54,362 bases of DNA from Caryophanales bacterium (GCA_016287865.1 JAEEXP010000005.1:1-54362); one strand, 5' to 3'. Shown: positions 14,752 through 24,627, counted from the stretch's first letter. The notes: generated from the letters alone by a model not told the origin. Program-made: numbers and translations.

Positions 14752-17184
14752 TTAACTCCTCTCTTTCTCTTTCACTAACTTGTATAAGGCAAGATATTCC
14801 TTGGCACATTTTTCAAATGAATTCTTTGATTCCATTGCTTGTTTAATCAAAGCCTTCCACCCTTTTTTATCATTGAAATATGTGTCCTTCGCAAGATTAA
14901 CTGTATAAATTAAATCTCTTGAATCATAATTATAGAATTTGAATCCATTACCTTTCTTATTCATGAACTCAAAGTTTCTAATCGTATCATTTAAACCACC
15001 AGTCTGTCTAACTACTGGGATAGTACCATATTTTAAGGCAATCATTTGCGATGTGCCACATGGTTCTATTCTTGATGGCATTAGGAATATATCCGCGCCT
15101 GCGTATATATATTCCGCTTTTGTTCCATAATAGTCAAGGAAACATTTTATTCTAGATGGATATTTAGCTTCAACTTCTCTAAATCTTCTCATTATTTCAG
15201 GATCACCTACACCAAGTAGAACGATTCTTACTCTTTCATCTTCCATAATGGAATCAATACTATCTAGAATTAAATCAAATCCTTTGATTTGGTCAAGTCT
15301 TGAAACCATACCTATTACGAATTCATCACCATTATTACTAAAACCGCAAAGGTTTAGTAAGAATTCTTTATTGATAGGTTTGTTCTTATAAACTGTCTTG
15401 ATGTTATAATTGGCTTTAATTTCAATATCAGTTTCTGGATTAAACTTTTCATCAAGACCATTTACTATACCATAGATATCTCTTTGACGTCTCATAATAC
15501 TATCGTGGAGATTTCCGGAATAGTATTCATATTTTAATTCTTCTGCGTATGTCTTAGAGACAGTCGTTAAGATGTCCGCACTATTAATACCTACTTCAAG
15601 TAAATTAACCTTACTGCCTTGAACGATATAATCAAAATTAAACTTATCAATAACGTCTCTTGAAGTTTCGCCTTGATAGTTAAGGTTATGAATAGTAAGT
15701 AATGTTTTAGAATCAGCGTATTCTTCGTATTTCTTCTTAAAAAGAGTAAATAAAGTAGTATGCCAGTCATTTAAATGGAAGACATCAACTACGATATCAT
15801 TCTCTTTTAAATATTCAAGAGTCGCATAAGAATAATATGCGAATCTTTCTGGATCATCTTCATATCCATAGATTTGTTCTCTATCGAAATACATATATAA
15901 ATCTAGGAAAACAAATTCCACATTATGAAGTATTTGTTTATATGTGGAAATATGATATTCCTTAGAATCAATTTCAAGTTTAATTTCTGAATCCTTTTCA
16001 AAGTTTTGGAAGTATTTATCCTTAATCTCTTTATATAAAGGTAGGAATACTCTAACCTTTGCGCCAAGCTTAGCTAAACTAATTGCAAGAGATCCAACCA
16101 TATCCGCAAGTCCACCTCTTTTAATGAATGGTGAACATTCCGCACTAAGTATACAAACACTAGGCATATAAAGTGATTTAATGATTTGGCTCTTCTCAGT
16201 TAAAAGTGGTTCATCAGGTTTTCCTTTTAAATGTAGGCCTTCTTCAATAATACACTCTTTATCAATAATCGCATTTTCAACTATGCTTCCTTTCTTGATA
16301 ATTGCGTTATTCATGATTATTGAGTTGATTACTTTAGCTCCTTCTTCTATTACTACTCTTCTAAATAAGATTGAGTTTTCAACTGAACCATAAATCATAT
16401 CTCCAGTCGCAATAGATGAACATTTAACTTCACTTCTAGGCCCAAAATAACTTGGAGGGTTAATTGGGTCTTTAGTTCTAAATTGGAACTCTTCTTCCTC
16501 TAAGTGGTCTTGAAGTCTTTTCTTTAAGATATACATTGAAACGTTATAGTATCCTTTAACGGTTCTTATGTATTTAGAAAATCCATTATGAATATATGTC
16601 GCAGTCTTAATATTTAAAGATCTGTCATATAACTCAACGATATTTCTTAAAGATGATGAACGATATAAAGAGATAAACTCCATTAACTTTTCTTTCTTTA
16701 AAATGAAAGTATAAAGTCTTTCGCCTTCAGAGTTAATGACTTGAGTAATATCCGCACCTGATTCTATATGATAATTAAGTAAATCGTTAAAGTTAATTCT
16801 CCAAATTAAAGTCGCAGGACTAATAATCGCATAGTCTTGAAGAGACCTTCTAAAGAATTCCATTTGTTCACTTAAACGTTCAAATGATATGAATTCTTCA
16901 TCCACTGGACTAGTTACTTTTGGAGGAAGAATAAAGATACCATCAAGTCTTCTTTTAAGGTTATATCTATCGCCTGACCCTATATGGTCATATAGAGATC
17001 TATAGTTACCACCAGGGAATACTCCAACACTCGTAATATCGCTAAATGTAGCGTTAGTAAGGTTTCCATCAATAATACGATACTTACTAAAGAATGGGAT
17101 GGCTCCTGGAGCTCTATGTTTACTCATTAAGCTGAAGAATAGTTTTGAAGATGCATCAATTATGAGGACCATTTCTTTATTCAT
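14752..17184 (-). CDS. GlgD-GlgA fusion: ADP-glucose pyrophosphorylase-like subunit plus glycogen synthase
   Basis: One uninterrupted 810-residue frame. Residues 1 to ~330 are GlgD-like: IPFFSKYRIIDGNLTN, SVGVFPGGNYRSLYDHIGSG and a left-handed beta-helix tail of hexapeptides (SIIMNNAIIKKGSIVENAII). The GGxGxRL nucleotide loop of catalytic GlgC is replaced (IIDASSKLFFSLM), as in the regulatory GlgD subunit. Residues ~340-810 are a GT5 glycogen synthase: ILSAECSPFIKRGGLADMVGSL with the ADP-glucose Lys, HLNDWHT, TIHNLNYQG, VSRLDQIKGFDL and the acidic motif RIEPCGTSQMIALKYG. Elsewhere these are usually separate neighbouring genes. GAGGGGG marks the start, which overlaps glgC by 8 nt. Confidence 0.93.
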   Translation of the reverse strand: MNKEMVLIIDASSKLFFSLMSKHRAPGAIPFFSKYRIIDGNLTNATFSDITSVGVFPGGNYRSLYDHIGSGDRYNLKRRLDGIFILPPKVTSPVDEEFISFERLSEQMEFFRRSLQDYAIISPATLIWRINFNDLLNYHIESGADITQVINSEGERLYTFILKKEKLMEFISLYRSSSLRNIVELYDRSLNIKTATYIHNGFSKYIRTVKGYYNVSMYILKKRLQDHLEEEEFQFRTKDPINPPSYFGPRSEVKCSSIATGDMIYGSVENSILFRRVVIEEGAKVINSIIMNNAIIKKGSIVENAIIDKECIIEEGLHLKGKPDEPLLTEKSQIIKSLYMPSVCILSAECSPFIKRGGLADMVGSLAISLAKLGAKVRVFLPLYKEIKDKYFQNFEKDSEIKLEIDSKEYHISTYKQILHNVEFVFLDLYMYFDREQIYGYEDDPERFAYYSYATLEYLKENDIVVDVFHLNDWHTTLFTLFKKKYEEYADSKTLLTIHNLNYQGETSRDVIDKFNFDYIVQGSKVNLLEVGINSADILTTVSKTYAEELKYEYYSGNLHDSIMRRQRDIYGIVNGLDEKFNPETDIEIKANYNIKTVYKNKPINKEFLLNLCGFSNNGDEFVIGMVSRLDQIKGFDLILDSIDSIMEDERVRIVLLGVGDPEIMRRFREVEAKYPSRIKCFLDYYGTKAEYIYAGADIFLMPSRIEPCGTSQMIALKYGTIPVVRQTGGLNDTIRNFEFMNKKGNGFKFYNYDSRDLIYTVNLAKDTYFNDKKGWKALIKQAMESKNSFEKCAKEYLALYKLVKEKERS

Positions 17185-18301
17185 TTGACTCTACCCCCTC
17201 ATAACTCACATCAACTAAAGTTGGTTCATCAAACTTAAGTATGGTGTTATCTTTAACAATCACTCTTTCATTGACGATTGCGTTTTTAAGTTTTACATTC
17301 TTACCAATTTTAGTGTATGGAAGAATAATTGAACTTTGAATATTTGCGTTCTCTTCTATTACATCACAATATGAAATAATAGAATGTTTTACCTTTCCAT
17401 ATACCTTAGCGCCTTCTGCGACATATGATGATTTAAGTGATGCGTTATCTCCAATATAAAGTGGAGTATGATATAAAGGTTTTGAATAAATCTTTTGTTG
17501 ATCTAGGTGTGGTGATATCTCTTCTGGATGATCAAGATAATACATGTTCGCATCATAGTATCCTGTAGGAGTTCCAACATCAAAGAACTTACCTTCATAT
17601 GTATAGGCATAAATATCATCTTCATTCTTTAAGATATATGGAATTAAGTCTTTTCCAAAATCAATATATTTATCAGCTTGTTCGATATATTTGATTAGGA
17701 AGTCTTTATTAAATAAATAGATACCCATAGAGATTTTATTTGATTTAGGATTAGCTGGTTTTTCTTCAAATGAAACAATCTTATTATTTTCATCTGTCTC
17801 AATTATTCCAAATCTAGATAGTTCTTCTTTTTTAGGATAATCATTCGCAAGAATAGTTAACTTCGCATTATTCTTAATGTGTTCATCAAGTACTTCTTTG
17901 AAGTTTAATTTATAGATATGATCGCCTGAAAGAATCAAGAAATATTTAGATCTAGATTTCTTAATAAAATCAATTTGAGTAAGACAGGCATGAGCTGTGC
18001 CTTTCTGCACTACTAGTTTTTGGTCTTCGTTCACATAAGGAGTTAAGAAAGAGATACCTTTACCAAAAGTATCAAGATCAAATGCTCCACCATTTCCGAT
18101 GTATTTAATTAAATCATATGGTTCATATTGGGTTAAGATTCCAATATCTGTGATGTGAGAGTTAGAAAGAGATGATAAAACAAAGTCAATAATTCTATAC
18201 TTGCCTAAAAAACTAACATAAGGTTTAGTTTTGTTTTCTGTTAAAGTTTCAAGTCTCTTTCCTCTTCCGCCGACTAATATTAGCGCAGTTACGTTATCCA
18301 T
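17177..18301 (-). CDS. glgC: Glucose-1-phosphate adenylyltransferase
   Basis: A 374-residue enzyme making ADP-glucose from ATP and glucose-1-P, the committed step of bacterial glycogen synthesis. The catalytic N-terminal loop LVGGRGKRLETLTENKTKP is intact, followed by YRIIDFVLSS, GTAHACL, LSGDHIY and FEEKP. The C-terminus has the beta-helix repeats expected for the allosteric domain. AAGGA lies 7 nt before the ATG. It follows glgB after 3 nt and overlaps the fused glgD::glgA, its likely partner in a heterotetramer. Confidence 0.96.
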   Translation of the reverse strand: MDNVTALILVGGRGKRLETLTENKTKPYVSFLGKYRIIDFVLSSLSNSHITDIGILTQYEPYDLIKYIGNGGAFDLDTFGKGISFLTPYVNEDQKLVVQKGTAHACLTQIDFIKKSRSKYFLILSGDHIYKLNFKEVLDEHIKNNAKLTILANDYPKKEELSRFGIIETDENNKIVSFEEKPANPKSNKISMGIYLFNKDFLIKYIEQADKYIDFGKDLIPYILKNEDDIYAYTYEGKFFDVGTPTGYYDANMYYLDHPEEISPHLDQQKIYSKPLYHTPLYIGDNASLKSSYVAEGAKVYGKVKHSIISYCDVIEENANIQSSIILPYTKIGKNVKLKNAIVNERVIVKDNTILKFDEPTLVDVSYEGVESNE

Positions 18302-18304
18302 TTA

Positions 18305-20164
18305 TTATTCCTTTTTAAGTCTAAATACTGTGATAGAGAGTGGACTTAATACGAATTCAATTGATTGACTAAATCCGTGTGACCATTCATCTTTAGATTT
18401 TATTGGAAGACCATTATATAAATTTGATCCACCATAAACATCTTTATCACTATTAATAATTTCTTCGTATGTTCCCTTCTCTGGTACACCAAGTTTATAA
18501 GACATATAAGAGTTTGGTGTTAAGTTTAAGATACATACATCAATTTGGTCTTTATACTTTCTATAGTATGAGAATACTGATTGATCTGAGTTAGATGCAT
18601 CAATCCATCTAAAGCCTTCAGGGTCATCATCATTCTTATATAAAGCTTCGTCATTTAGATAAACTAAAGACATATCTCTAACAAATCTCTTAGCTTCTCT
18701 ATGCTTATCATATTGAAGGAGGAACCAGTCAAGTTCACTATTATCCTTCCATTCATGGAATTGAGCAAATTCACCACCCATAAAGAGTAACTTCTTTCCA
18801 GGATGAGTATACATAAAGCCGATTAAAGCTCTAAAGTTAGAGAATTTCTGCCAGTAGTCACCAGGCATCTTATCAATTAAAGATTTCTTACCGTGAACAA
18901 CTTCATCATGAGATAAAGGAAGAATAAAGTGTTCACTATAAGCGTATACTAAACTGAATGTAAGATAGTTTTGGTGATACTTTCTATAGATTGGATCTTT
19001 TTCAAAATACTTTAAAGTATCATTCATCCAACCCATATTCCATTTGTAGTCAAATCCAACTCCACCTGCCCAAGGTGATTTAGTTACGTTAGGGAAGGTA
19101 GTTGAATCTTCCGCAGATAAAATAAGATTATTATCTACTCCTTTTACTGTTAAGTGGAGTTCTTTTAAGAATTCCACACCAGCTTCATTAATACCATTAG
19201 CTTGGTTTCCAAGATAATAGTAAATATTAGATACTGCATCAAGTCTAAATCCATCTACGTGGAAATAGTTGATGAAGAACATTGCATTAGATAGGAAGAA
19301 TGATCTTGTGGTACCTTTGCTGAAGTCCATATTCGCAGTACCCCATTCTTTATTCTCTCTTCTAAATTCATCATCAAATTCATAAAGATGTGAACCATCG
19401 AATTCATAAAGACCATGAGGGTCTTTACAGATATGCCCTGGAACCCAGTCTAGGATAACTTTAATATTATTCTTATGGAGTTCATCAATTAAATACATTA
19501 AATCTTTTGGTACACCATAACGTGATGTCACACTATAATAACCTGTACCTTGATATCCCCAAGATTCATCAAGAGGGAATTCAATTAGAGGCATAAACTC
19601 AACTGTGTTAAATCCCATTTCTTTTAAATACGGAATTAAAAGAGGTGGAAGTTCATTAAACTTATTGAATGAACCATCAGGTTTCTTCATCCAAGAACCA
19701 ATATTCATTTCATAAATATTGATTGGTTCATGGAGGTGGTCAGAATTCTTTCTTCTTTCAAGATATTCTTTATCATGCCAGTAATATCCATCAATGTCAT
19801 AAACCTTACTGCATGTTTCAGGTCTATTATCACTAAAGAATCCATATGGATCCGACTTAAATAAAGTTCTGTTGTCTTGTGTAACTATAACATAACGATA
19901 TTTAGCCCATTCTCCAACACCTTCAATAAATAGTTCATATATTCCAGCATCATCGATTCTATTTAATACATGAACTCTTGAATCCCAGTTATTGAAGTCT
20001 CCAATAACTGAAACAATTCGTGCGAATGGTGCATATACTCTAAACATGGTACCAATTATTTCACCATTATCATTTTTAACTAGGTGTGCACCAAATAGAT
20101 TATATGCTTCAGTCAATTTTCCTTGATTGAATAGATATAAGTTAAATGAATCAAAGTTAGTCAT
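18305..20164 (-). CDS. glgB: 1,4-alpha-glucan branching enzyme
   Basis: A GH13 enzyme of about 619 residues that adds alpha-1,6 branches to glycogen. An N-terminal CBM48-like domain (FRVYAPFARIVSVIGDFNNWD) comes first. The barrel has DWVPGHICKD, DGFRLDAV with the nucleophile Asp, LSAEDS with the acid/base Glu, and LPLSHDEVVHGKKSL. The start is set at ATG 20164, 8 nt after GGAGG. ATG 20170 is only 2 nt from that site, and an in-frame TTG at 20179 overlaps it. The gene overlaps the end of recX by 8 nt. Confidence 0.95.
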   Translation of the reverse strand: MTNFDSFNLYLFNQGKLTEAYNLFGAHLVKNDNGEIIGTMFRVYAPFARIVSVIGDFNNWDSRVHVLNRIDDAGIYELFIEGVGEWAKYRYVIVTQDNRTLFKSDPYGFFSDNRPETCSKVYDIDGYYWHDKEYLERRKNSDHLHEPINIYEMNIGSWMKKPDGSFNKFNELPPLLIPYLKEMGFNTVEFMPLIEFPLDESWGYQGTGYYSVTSRYGVPKDLMYLIDELHKNNIKVILDWVPGHICKDPHGLYEFDGSHLYEFDDEFRRENKEWGTANMDFSKGTTRSFFLSNAMFFINYFHVDGFRLDAVSNIYYYLGNQANGINEAGVEFLKELHLTVKGVDNNLILSAEDSTTFPNVTKSPWAGGVGFDYKWNMGWMNDTLKYFEKDPIYRKYHQNYLTFSLVYAYSEHFILPLSHDEVVHGKKSLIDKMPGDYWQKFSNFRALIGFMYTHPGKKLLFMGGEFAQFHEWKDNSELDWFLLQYDKHREAKRFVRDMSLVYLNDEALYKNDDDPEGFRWIDASNSDQSVFSYYRKYKDQIDVCILNLTPNSYMSYKLGVPEKGTYEEIINSDKDVYGGSNLYNGLPIKSKDEWSHGFSQSIEFVLSPLSITVFRLKKE

Positions 20165-20915
20165 AGTCATCACCTCCAACTATCTTTTCAACTGAGTTAA
20201 ATCCGTATCCTTTTCTTAGTAGGAACATTTTTATTTTTTGTTTATCATTATATTTAGCTTTCGCTTTTTTATAATCTTCTTCTAAATTACTACTTGAAGA
20301 ATTCTTTGGGATTAATGAAATATTTAAGTATTTATTTATTTCATCTTCTGTGTATCCTTTAGATAATAAATACTTTTTAGTTTTTAAAACCAATTTATTA
20401 AATGGTGTTTTATTATCTTTAGATGCATACTTCTTGGTTAATAAGGTGATATTTTCTTTTAATGCTTCAGTGTCATATTCAAATGAATTATTAAGTCCAA
20501 GCTTAACTAGGTCATTTGAAATTTTTATTCTACCATCACGTTTTTCGTATATGGCATATTCTAAATATGCCTTTTTATATGATGAATCATTAATTAGATT
20601 CTCTTTCTTTAAGATTTCTACTACATCATTAATCATTGATTCATCATTTGTGATCTCACGCAAATGATCTTTAACTTCTTTTGAAGTTCTAAGCTTTTTA
20701 TCTGCAAACTTCTCACCTTCATAGATTAATGAATCAAGTGGAAGTTTAGATAAAAATAATTTATAATCTTCTTCTTTTATTTCTTTTGGAGATAAAAACT
20801 TCATTTCAATTAAGAGTTCTTCTCTAATCTTGTATGTTGTTTTAAAGTTTTCATCATTAATTACGATTTCATATCTCCTGTTTTTCTTTTTGATGGAGTC
20901 TAGGAAGTATCTCAT
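20157..20915 (-). CDS. recX: Regulatory protein RecX
   Basis: A 252-residue RecX-type protein that modulates RecA filaments. Its three-helix repeats show the family pattern in the middle (RTSKEVKDHLRE...DVVEILKKENLINDSSYKKAYLEYAI) and at the C-terminus (KIKMFLLRKGYGFNSVEKIV). RecX is usually shorter (~150-270 residues), so the length is at the upper end. Its ATG overlaps the prfB stop (TAATG). No recA is in the window. Confidence 0.85.
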   Translation of the reverse strand: MRYFLDSIKKKNRRYEIVINDENFKTTYKIREELLIEMKFLSPKEIKEEDYKLFLSKLPLDSLIYEGEKFADKKLRTSKEVKDHLREITNDESMINDVVEILKKENLINDSSYKKAYLEYAIYEKRDGRIKISNDLVKLGLNNSFEYDTEALKENITLLTKKYASKDNKTPFNKLVLKTKKYLLSKGYTEDEINKYLNISLIPKNSSSSNLEEDYKKAKAKYNDKQKIKMFLLRKGYGFNSVEKIVGGDDYD

Positions 20916-22012
20916 TATTTAGTAGCCTCCATCTTTAAGTATTCTTTGATGAAGTCATCTAGTTCACCATCCATAACTTTATCAACTCTTTGAGTTTCAT
21001 AGTTAGTTCTATGATCCTTAACGAGTGAATATGGATGGAAAGTATAAGTTCTTATTTGTGAACCAAATGAGATGTCCATCTTATTTTCATTTTTAAGTTT
21101 TTCTTCTCTTCTCTTATCAAGTTCTAATTGGTATAGTCTACTCTTTAGAATTGAAAGAGCGGTTTCTTTATTTTGAATTTGACTTCTTTCATTCTGACAA
21201 GATACTGAAATACCTGTAGGAAGGTGAGTTACTCTTACCGCACTAAACGAAGTGTTTACTCCTTGACCTCCAGCGCCTGATGAATGGAAGATATCAATTC
21301 TAATTTCATCTTCTTTTAAATTGATTTCAAAACTATCATCAACCTCAGGTGATACATAGACACTTGCGAAAGTGGTGTGTCTTGAGTGTGATGAATCAAA
21401 TGGAGATAGTCTTATAAGTCTGTGAACTCCTGTCTCACCCTTAAGATTTCCATAGGCATACATTTTAGATACTCTAAATGTGACTGATTTGATTCCAGCT
21501 TCAAGACCCGGCTCTAAATCTAGGACATCTATTTTCATCTTATGAGATTGAGCGTACATGGTATACATTCTATAAAGCATTGAAACCCAATCTAGTGATT
21601 CAGTTCCTCCGGCGCCTGAATGAATATCAATAATACAGTTATTCTTATCTACTGGATTATTAAGTAGTAGTTCAGTTGAGAATTCATCATATAACTTCTT
21701 AAAGTTATTAATTAGTGTTTCTGAAGAAGCTAATTCTTCTTCGTTTTCTTCTGAAAGTTCATAGATTAAATTTAATTCTTCTTGAATGTTTTTGAGTTCA
21801 TTATAAGAAGATAATTTATCTTTTAAATCATTGAGTTCATCAATGGTCTTTTTAGCATTTTTTTGATTAGACCAAAAAGAAGCACTCTGAGATTCTTCTT
21901 CAAGTTCTTTAATCTTAGATTCAGTTGAAGACTTAGAAAAGATATCTTCAATTTCAGTAAGATTAAGAGATATTTCCTTGATTTTAAGTCTTAGAGTGCT
22001 TCTATCTATCAT
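20915..22012 (-). CDS. prfB: Peptide chain release factor 2, no programmed frameshift
   Basis: A 365-residue RF2 that reads UAA and UGA. The stop-codon recognition tripeptide SPF (LSPFDSSHSRHT) and the catalytic GGQ (SGAGGQGVNT) are present. Alignment by eye with Bacillus RF2 gives the same spacing from Met to the conserved FW (47 versus 46 residues), with no internal UGA. The CUU-UGA-C shift site used for autoregulation in many bacteria is therefore absent. The start is ATG 22012, one base after the secA stop; the frame is open farther upstream, but only inside secA. The usual secA-prfB order is kept. Confidence 0.95.
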   Translation of the reverse strand: MIDRSTLRLKIKEISLNLTEIEDIFSKSSTESKIKELEEESQSASFWSNQKNAKKTIDELNDLKDKLSSYNELKNIQEELNLIYELSEENEEELASSETLINNFKKLYDEFSTELLLNNPVDKNNCIIDIHSGAGGTESLDWVSMLYRMYTMYAQSHKMKIDVLDLEPGLEAGIKSVTFRVSKMYAYGNLKGETGVHRLIRLSPFDSSHSRHTTFASVYVSPEVDDSFEINLKEDEIRIDIFHSSGAGGQGVNTSFSAVRVTHLPTGISVSCQNERSQIQNKETALSILKSRLYQLELDKRREEKLKNENKMDISFGSQIRTYTFHPYSLVKDHRTNYETQRVDKVMDGELDDFIKEYLKMEATK

Positions 22013-22013
22013 T

Positions 22014-24554
22014 CTATTTACCGTGACAATCCTTGTATTTCTTAGGTGTTCCATCAGGCCATTTAGCTCCACATGGACATGGATCATTTCTGCCTGGTTC
22101 TTTTGGTTTCTTATTTAAAGCTGGATTTCTCTTAGGTCTATCACCATTATCAGATCTATTAGTTCCAGTAGGTTTTGCGACTTCTTTTCTTTCAGAGTTT
22201 TGTCTTACTTCTGCTCTTAATACGAATTGAGCAGTTTCTTTTCTGATGTTTCTAGACATTTCATTGAAGAGGTTGAAACCTTGAATTTGGTATTCTCTTA
22301 GAGGGTTTTGTTGAGCATATGATTGAAGAGCTACAGCTTGACGTAAGTCAGACATAGTATCAATGTGTCTCATCCAATATGTATCAACAACTCTAAGCAT
22401 AATAGCTTTATAGAATTCTTGGAAGATTTCATCTGGGATATTTCTCTTCTTTTCTTCAATACATTTCTTGTATGCATAGAAAAGTGAGTCTCTTGTTTCA
22501 TTTGGATCAGTTGATAAATCATCAAGTGAAAGATAATCAATTGGGAAGAGTGTTCCATTAATAGCTTTGAATAATTCTTCCTTTTCTACAGTTCTTTCAC
22601 GACCAATGATTGTATATTCATCAATTACATTATCAATTGTATCTTCAATAATCTTAAAGATGTTTTCTTCAATTGATTCATGGAATAAGATTTCTCTTCT
22701 TTGAGAGTAGATAACCTCTCTTTGTTTTCTCATGACTTCGTCATATTGAAGAACTGTCTTTCTTTGATCGAAGTTATCACCTTCAATTTGCTTTTGAGCT
22801 CTTAAGATTGAAGATGAGAACATTGAGAAGTTAAGTGAATCATCAAGTGTATTTCCTTGAGCTTCAAGAACTCTACCAATTAAGTATTTGAATCTTTCAC
22901 TACCGAATCTTGCCATTAAGTCATCTTCAGCAGAGATATAGAAGCAAGAGTAACCTGGGTCACCTTGACGACCAGATCTACCACGTAATTGGTTATCAAT
23001 ACGTCTTGATTCATGACGTTCAGTACCAAGGACAGCTAAACCACCAAGTTCAACTACACCTTCACCAAGTTTAATGTCGGTACCACGACCAGCCATGTTA
23101 GTGGCGATTGTAACTGCACCTTTTTGACCAGCATTTAAAATAATTTCAGCTTCTTTTTCATGTTCCTTAGCGTTTAATACTCTGTGTGGAACTTGGGCTT
23201 TTCTTAATAATTCAGATACAAGTTCTGAAGTTTCAATTGCAATAGTACCAATTAGGATAGGTTGACCAACTTTATGACGTTCAACGATATCTTTAACTAA
23301 AGCCTTGAATTTAGCTTCTTTAGATACGAAAATCTTATCATTATCATCAATTCTAATAACTGGAGCGTTAGTAGGGATTTCAATAACTCTCATGTTATAG
23401 ATGTTAATGAATTCTTCTTCCTCTGTCTTAGCTGTACCAGTCATACCTGAAAGTTTGTTGTACATTCTAAAGTAGTTTTGGAATGTAATAGTTGCAAGAG
23501 TAGTTGTTTCTTTCTTAATTTCAACGTGTTCTTTAGCTTCTAGAGCTTGGTGTAAGCCTTCAGTGAATTGACGACCAAACATTAAACGACCAGTGAATGG
23601 GTCAACGATAATTACTTGATTATCTTGAACCACATAATCAACATCTCTTTGCATAATAAATTGAGCTCTTAAGGCGTTAGAAATATTATGTAAAAGTGTT
23701 ACATGTTGAATATCGTATAAGTTATCTATATTGAAATGCTCTTCAGCTTTCTTAATACCTTGTTCTGATAATACAATTGTCTTATCTTTGATATTTAAAA
23801 TATAGTCATCTTCAGTTAAGTACTTAACAAAGTTATCTGCGAGTTCATAAAGTCTTGCAGTATCTTTTGCGCCACCAGATATAATGAGTGGAGTTCTAGC
23901 TTCATCAATTAATACAGAGTCAACTTCGTCAATGATAGCGTAGTTTAAGTCTCTTTGAACTAGATCTTCTTTTCTAATAACCATGTTGTCTCTTAAGTAG
24001 TCAAAACCAACTTCATTATTAGTTGTATACATGATATCTGAGTTATATGCAGCTCTCTTTTCTTCTGGAGATAAATCTCTTAAGTTAAGTCCTACTGTAA
24101 GGCCTAGTTTTCTAAATAAATCACCGATAATACCATTAGCTTCTCTTCCAGCTAAGTATTCATTTACTGTGATAATATGAACACCTTTACCAGTTAATGC
24201 GTTTAAATATGCAGGTAAAACCGCAGTTAGTGTTTTACCTTCACCAGTTTTCATTTCAGCGATGTTGCCACCATGGATAACAAGACCACCCATGATTTGA
24301 ACCTTGAATGGGTTCATACCAGTGAATTTCTTAGCTGCAACCGCAGCCACTGCAAAGGCTTCTTCTAACATTGATTCAAGACTTTCACCATCTTGGAATC
24401 TCTTTTTAAATTCTTCAGTCTTATTTTTGAAGTCTTCTTCCTCGAATGCTTCAAATTGACTTTCAAGTTCCATTATCTTAATAGCTCTTTTTTCAAGCTT
24501 CTTTTGAATGAAACCCTTAATTTTATTGTCGTTTTTATGCTTAATAAAAGGCAT
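22014..24554 (-). CDS. secA: Protein translocase ATPase SecA
   Basis: An 846-residue motor that drives preproteins through SecYEG. Walker A lies in GNIAEMKTGEGKT near residue 95, the DEAD-like box in IIDEVDSVLIDEARTPL, and the second helicase domain has TNMAGRGTDIKL and QLRGRSGRQGDPG. The C-terminus carries the SEC-C zinc motif CPCGAKWPDGTPKKYKDCH. AAAGGAG lies before the ATG. It is the first gene of a co-directional run reaching through prfB, recX and the glycogen genes. Confidence 0.98.
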   Translation of the reverse strand: MPFIKHKNDNKIKGFIQKKLEKRAIKIMELESQFEAFEEEDFKNKTEEFKKRFQDGESLESMLEEAFAVAAVAAKKFTGMNPFKVQIMGGLVIHGGNIAEMKTGEGKTLTAVLPAYLNALTGKGVHIITVNEYLAGREANGIIGDLFRKLGLTVGLNLRDLSPEEKRAAYNSDIMYTTNNEVGFDYLRDNMVIRKEDLVQRDLNYAIIDEVDSVLIDEARTPLIISGGAKDTARLYELADNFVKYLTEDDYILNIKDKTIVLSEQGIKKAEEHFNIDNLYDIQHVTLLHNISNALRAQFIMQRDVDYVVQDNQVIIVDPFTGRLMFGRQFTEGLHQALEAKEHVEIKKETTTLATITFQNYFRMYNKLSGMTGTAKTEEEEFINIYNMRVIEIPTNAPVIRIDDNDKIFVSKEAKFKALVKDIVERHKVGQPILIGTIAIETSELVSELLRKAQVPHRVLNAKEHEKEAEIILNAGQKGAVTIATNMAGRGTDIKLGEGVVELGGLAVLGTERHESRRIDNQLRGRSGRQGDPGYSCFYISAEDDLMARFGSERFKYLIGRVLEAQGNTLDDSLNFSMFSSSILRAQKQIEGDNFDQRKTVLQYDEVMRKQREVIYSQRREILFHESIEENIFKIIEDTIDNVIDEYTIIGRERTVEKEELFKAINGTLFPIDYLSLDDLSTDPNETRDSLFYAYKKCIEEKKRNIPDEIFQEFYKAIMLRVVDTYWMRHIDTMSDLRQAVALQSYAQQNPLREYQIQGFNLFNEMSRNIRKETAQFVLRAEVRQNSERKEVAKPTGTNRSDNGDRPKRNPALNKKPKEPGRNDPCPCGAKWPDGTPKKYKDCHGK

Positions 24555-24588
24555 ACTTCTACTCCTTTAAATATAATTCATCTACTCT

Positions 24589-24627
24589 ATAATACCATAA
24601 ATACTCTTTTTTGTTTATTAAACAAAA
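24589..24627 (-). promoter_or_regulatory. secA promoter with overlapping palindrome
   Basis: On the minus strand TAAACA (24617-24612), a 17-nt spacer and TATTAT (24594-24589). A palindrome with perfect 9-nt arms, TTTTGTTTA-T-TAAACAAAA (24609-24627), covers the -35 box and could be an operator. The start codon is 35 nt beyond the -10. Confidence 0.45.

Noticed and set aside
18305-20179. glgB start at TTG 20179
   Set aside because: The TTG overlaps the GGAGG ribosome site. ATG 20164 has proper spacing and the expected length.
20915-22087. RF2 start at 22087 inside secA
   Set aside because: The extra 25 residues do not resemble RF2. ATG 22012 gives the family length and lies one base after the secA stop.
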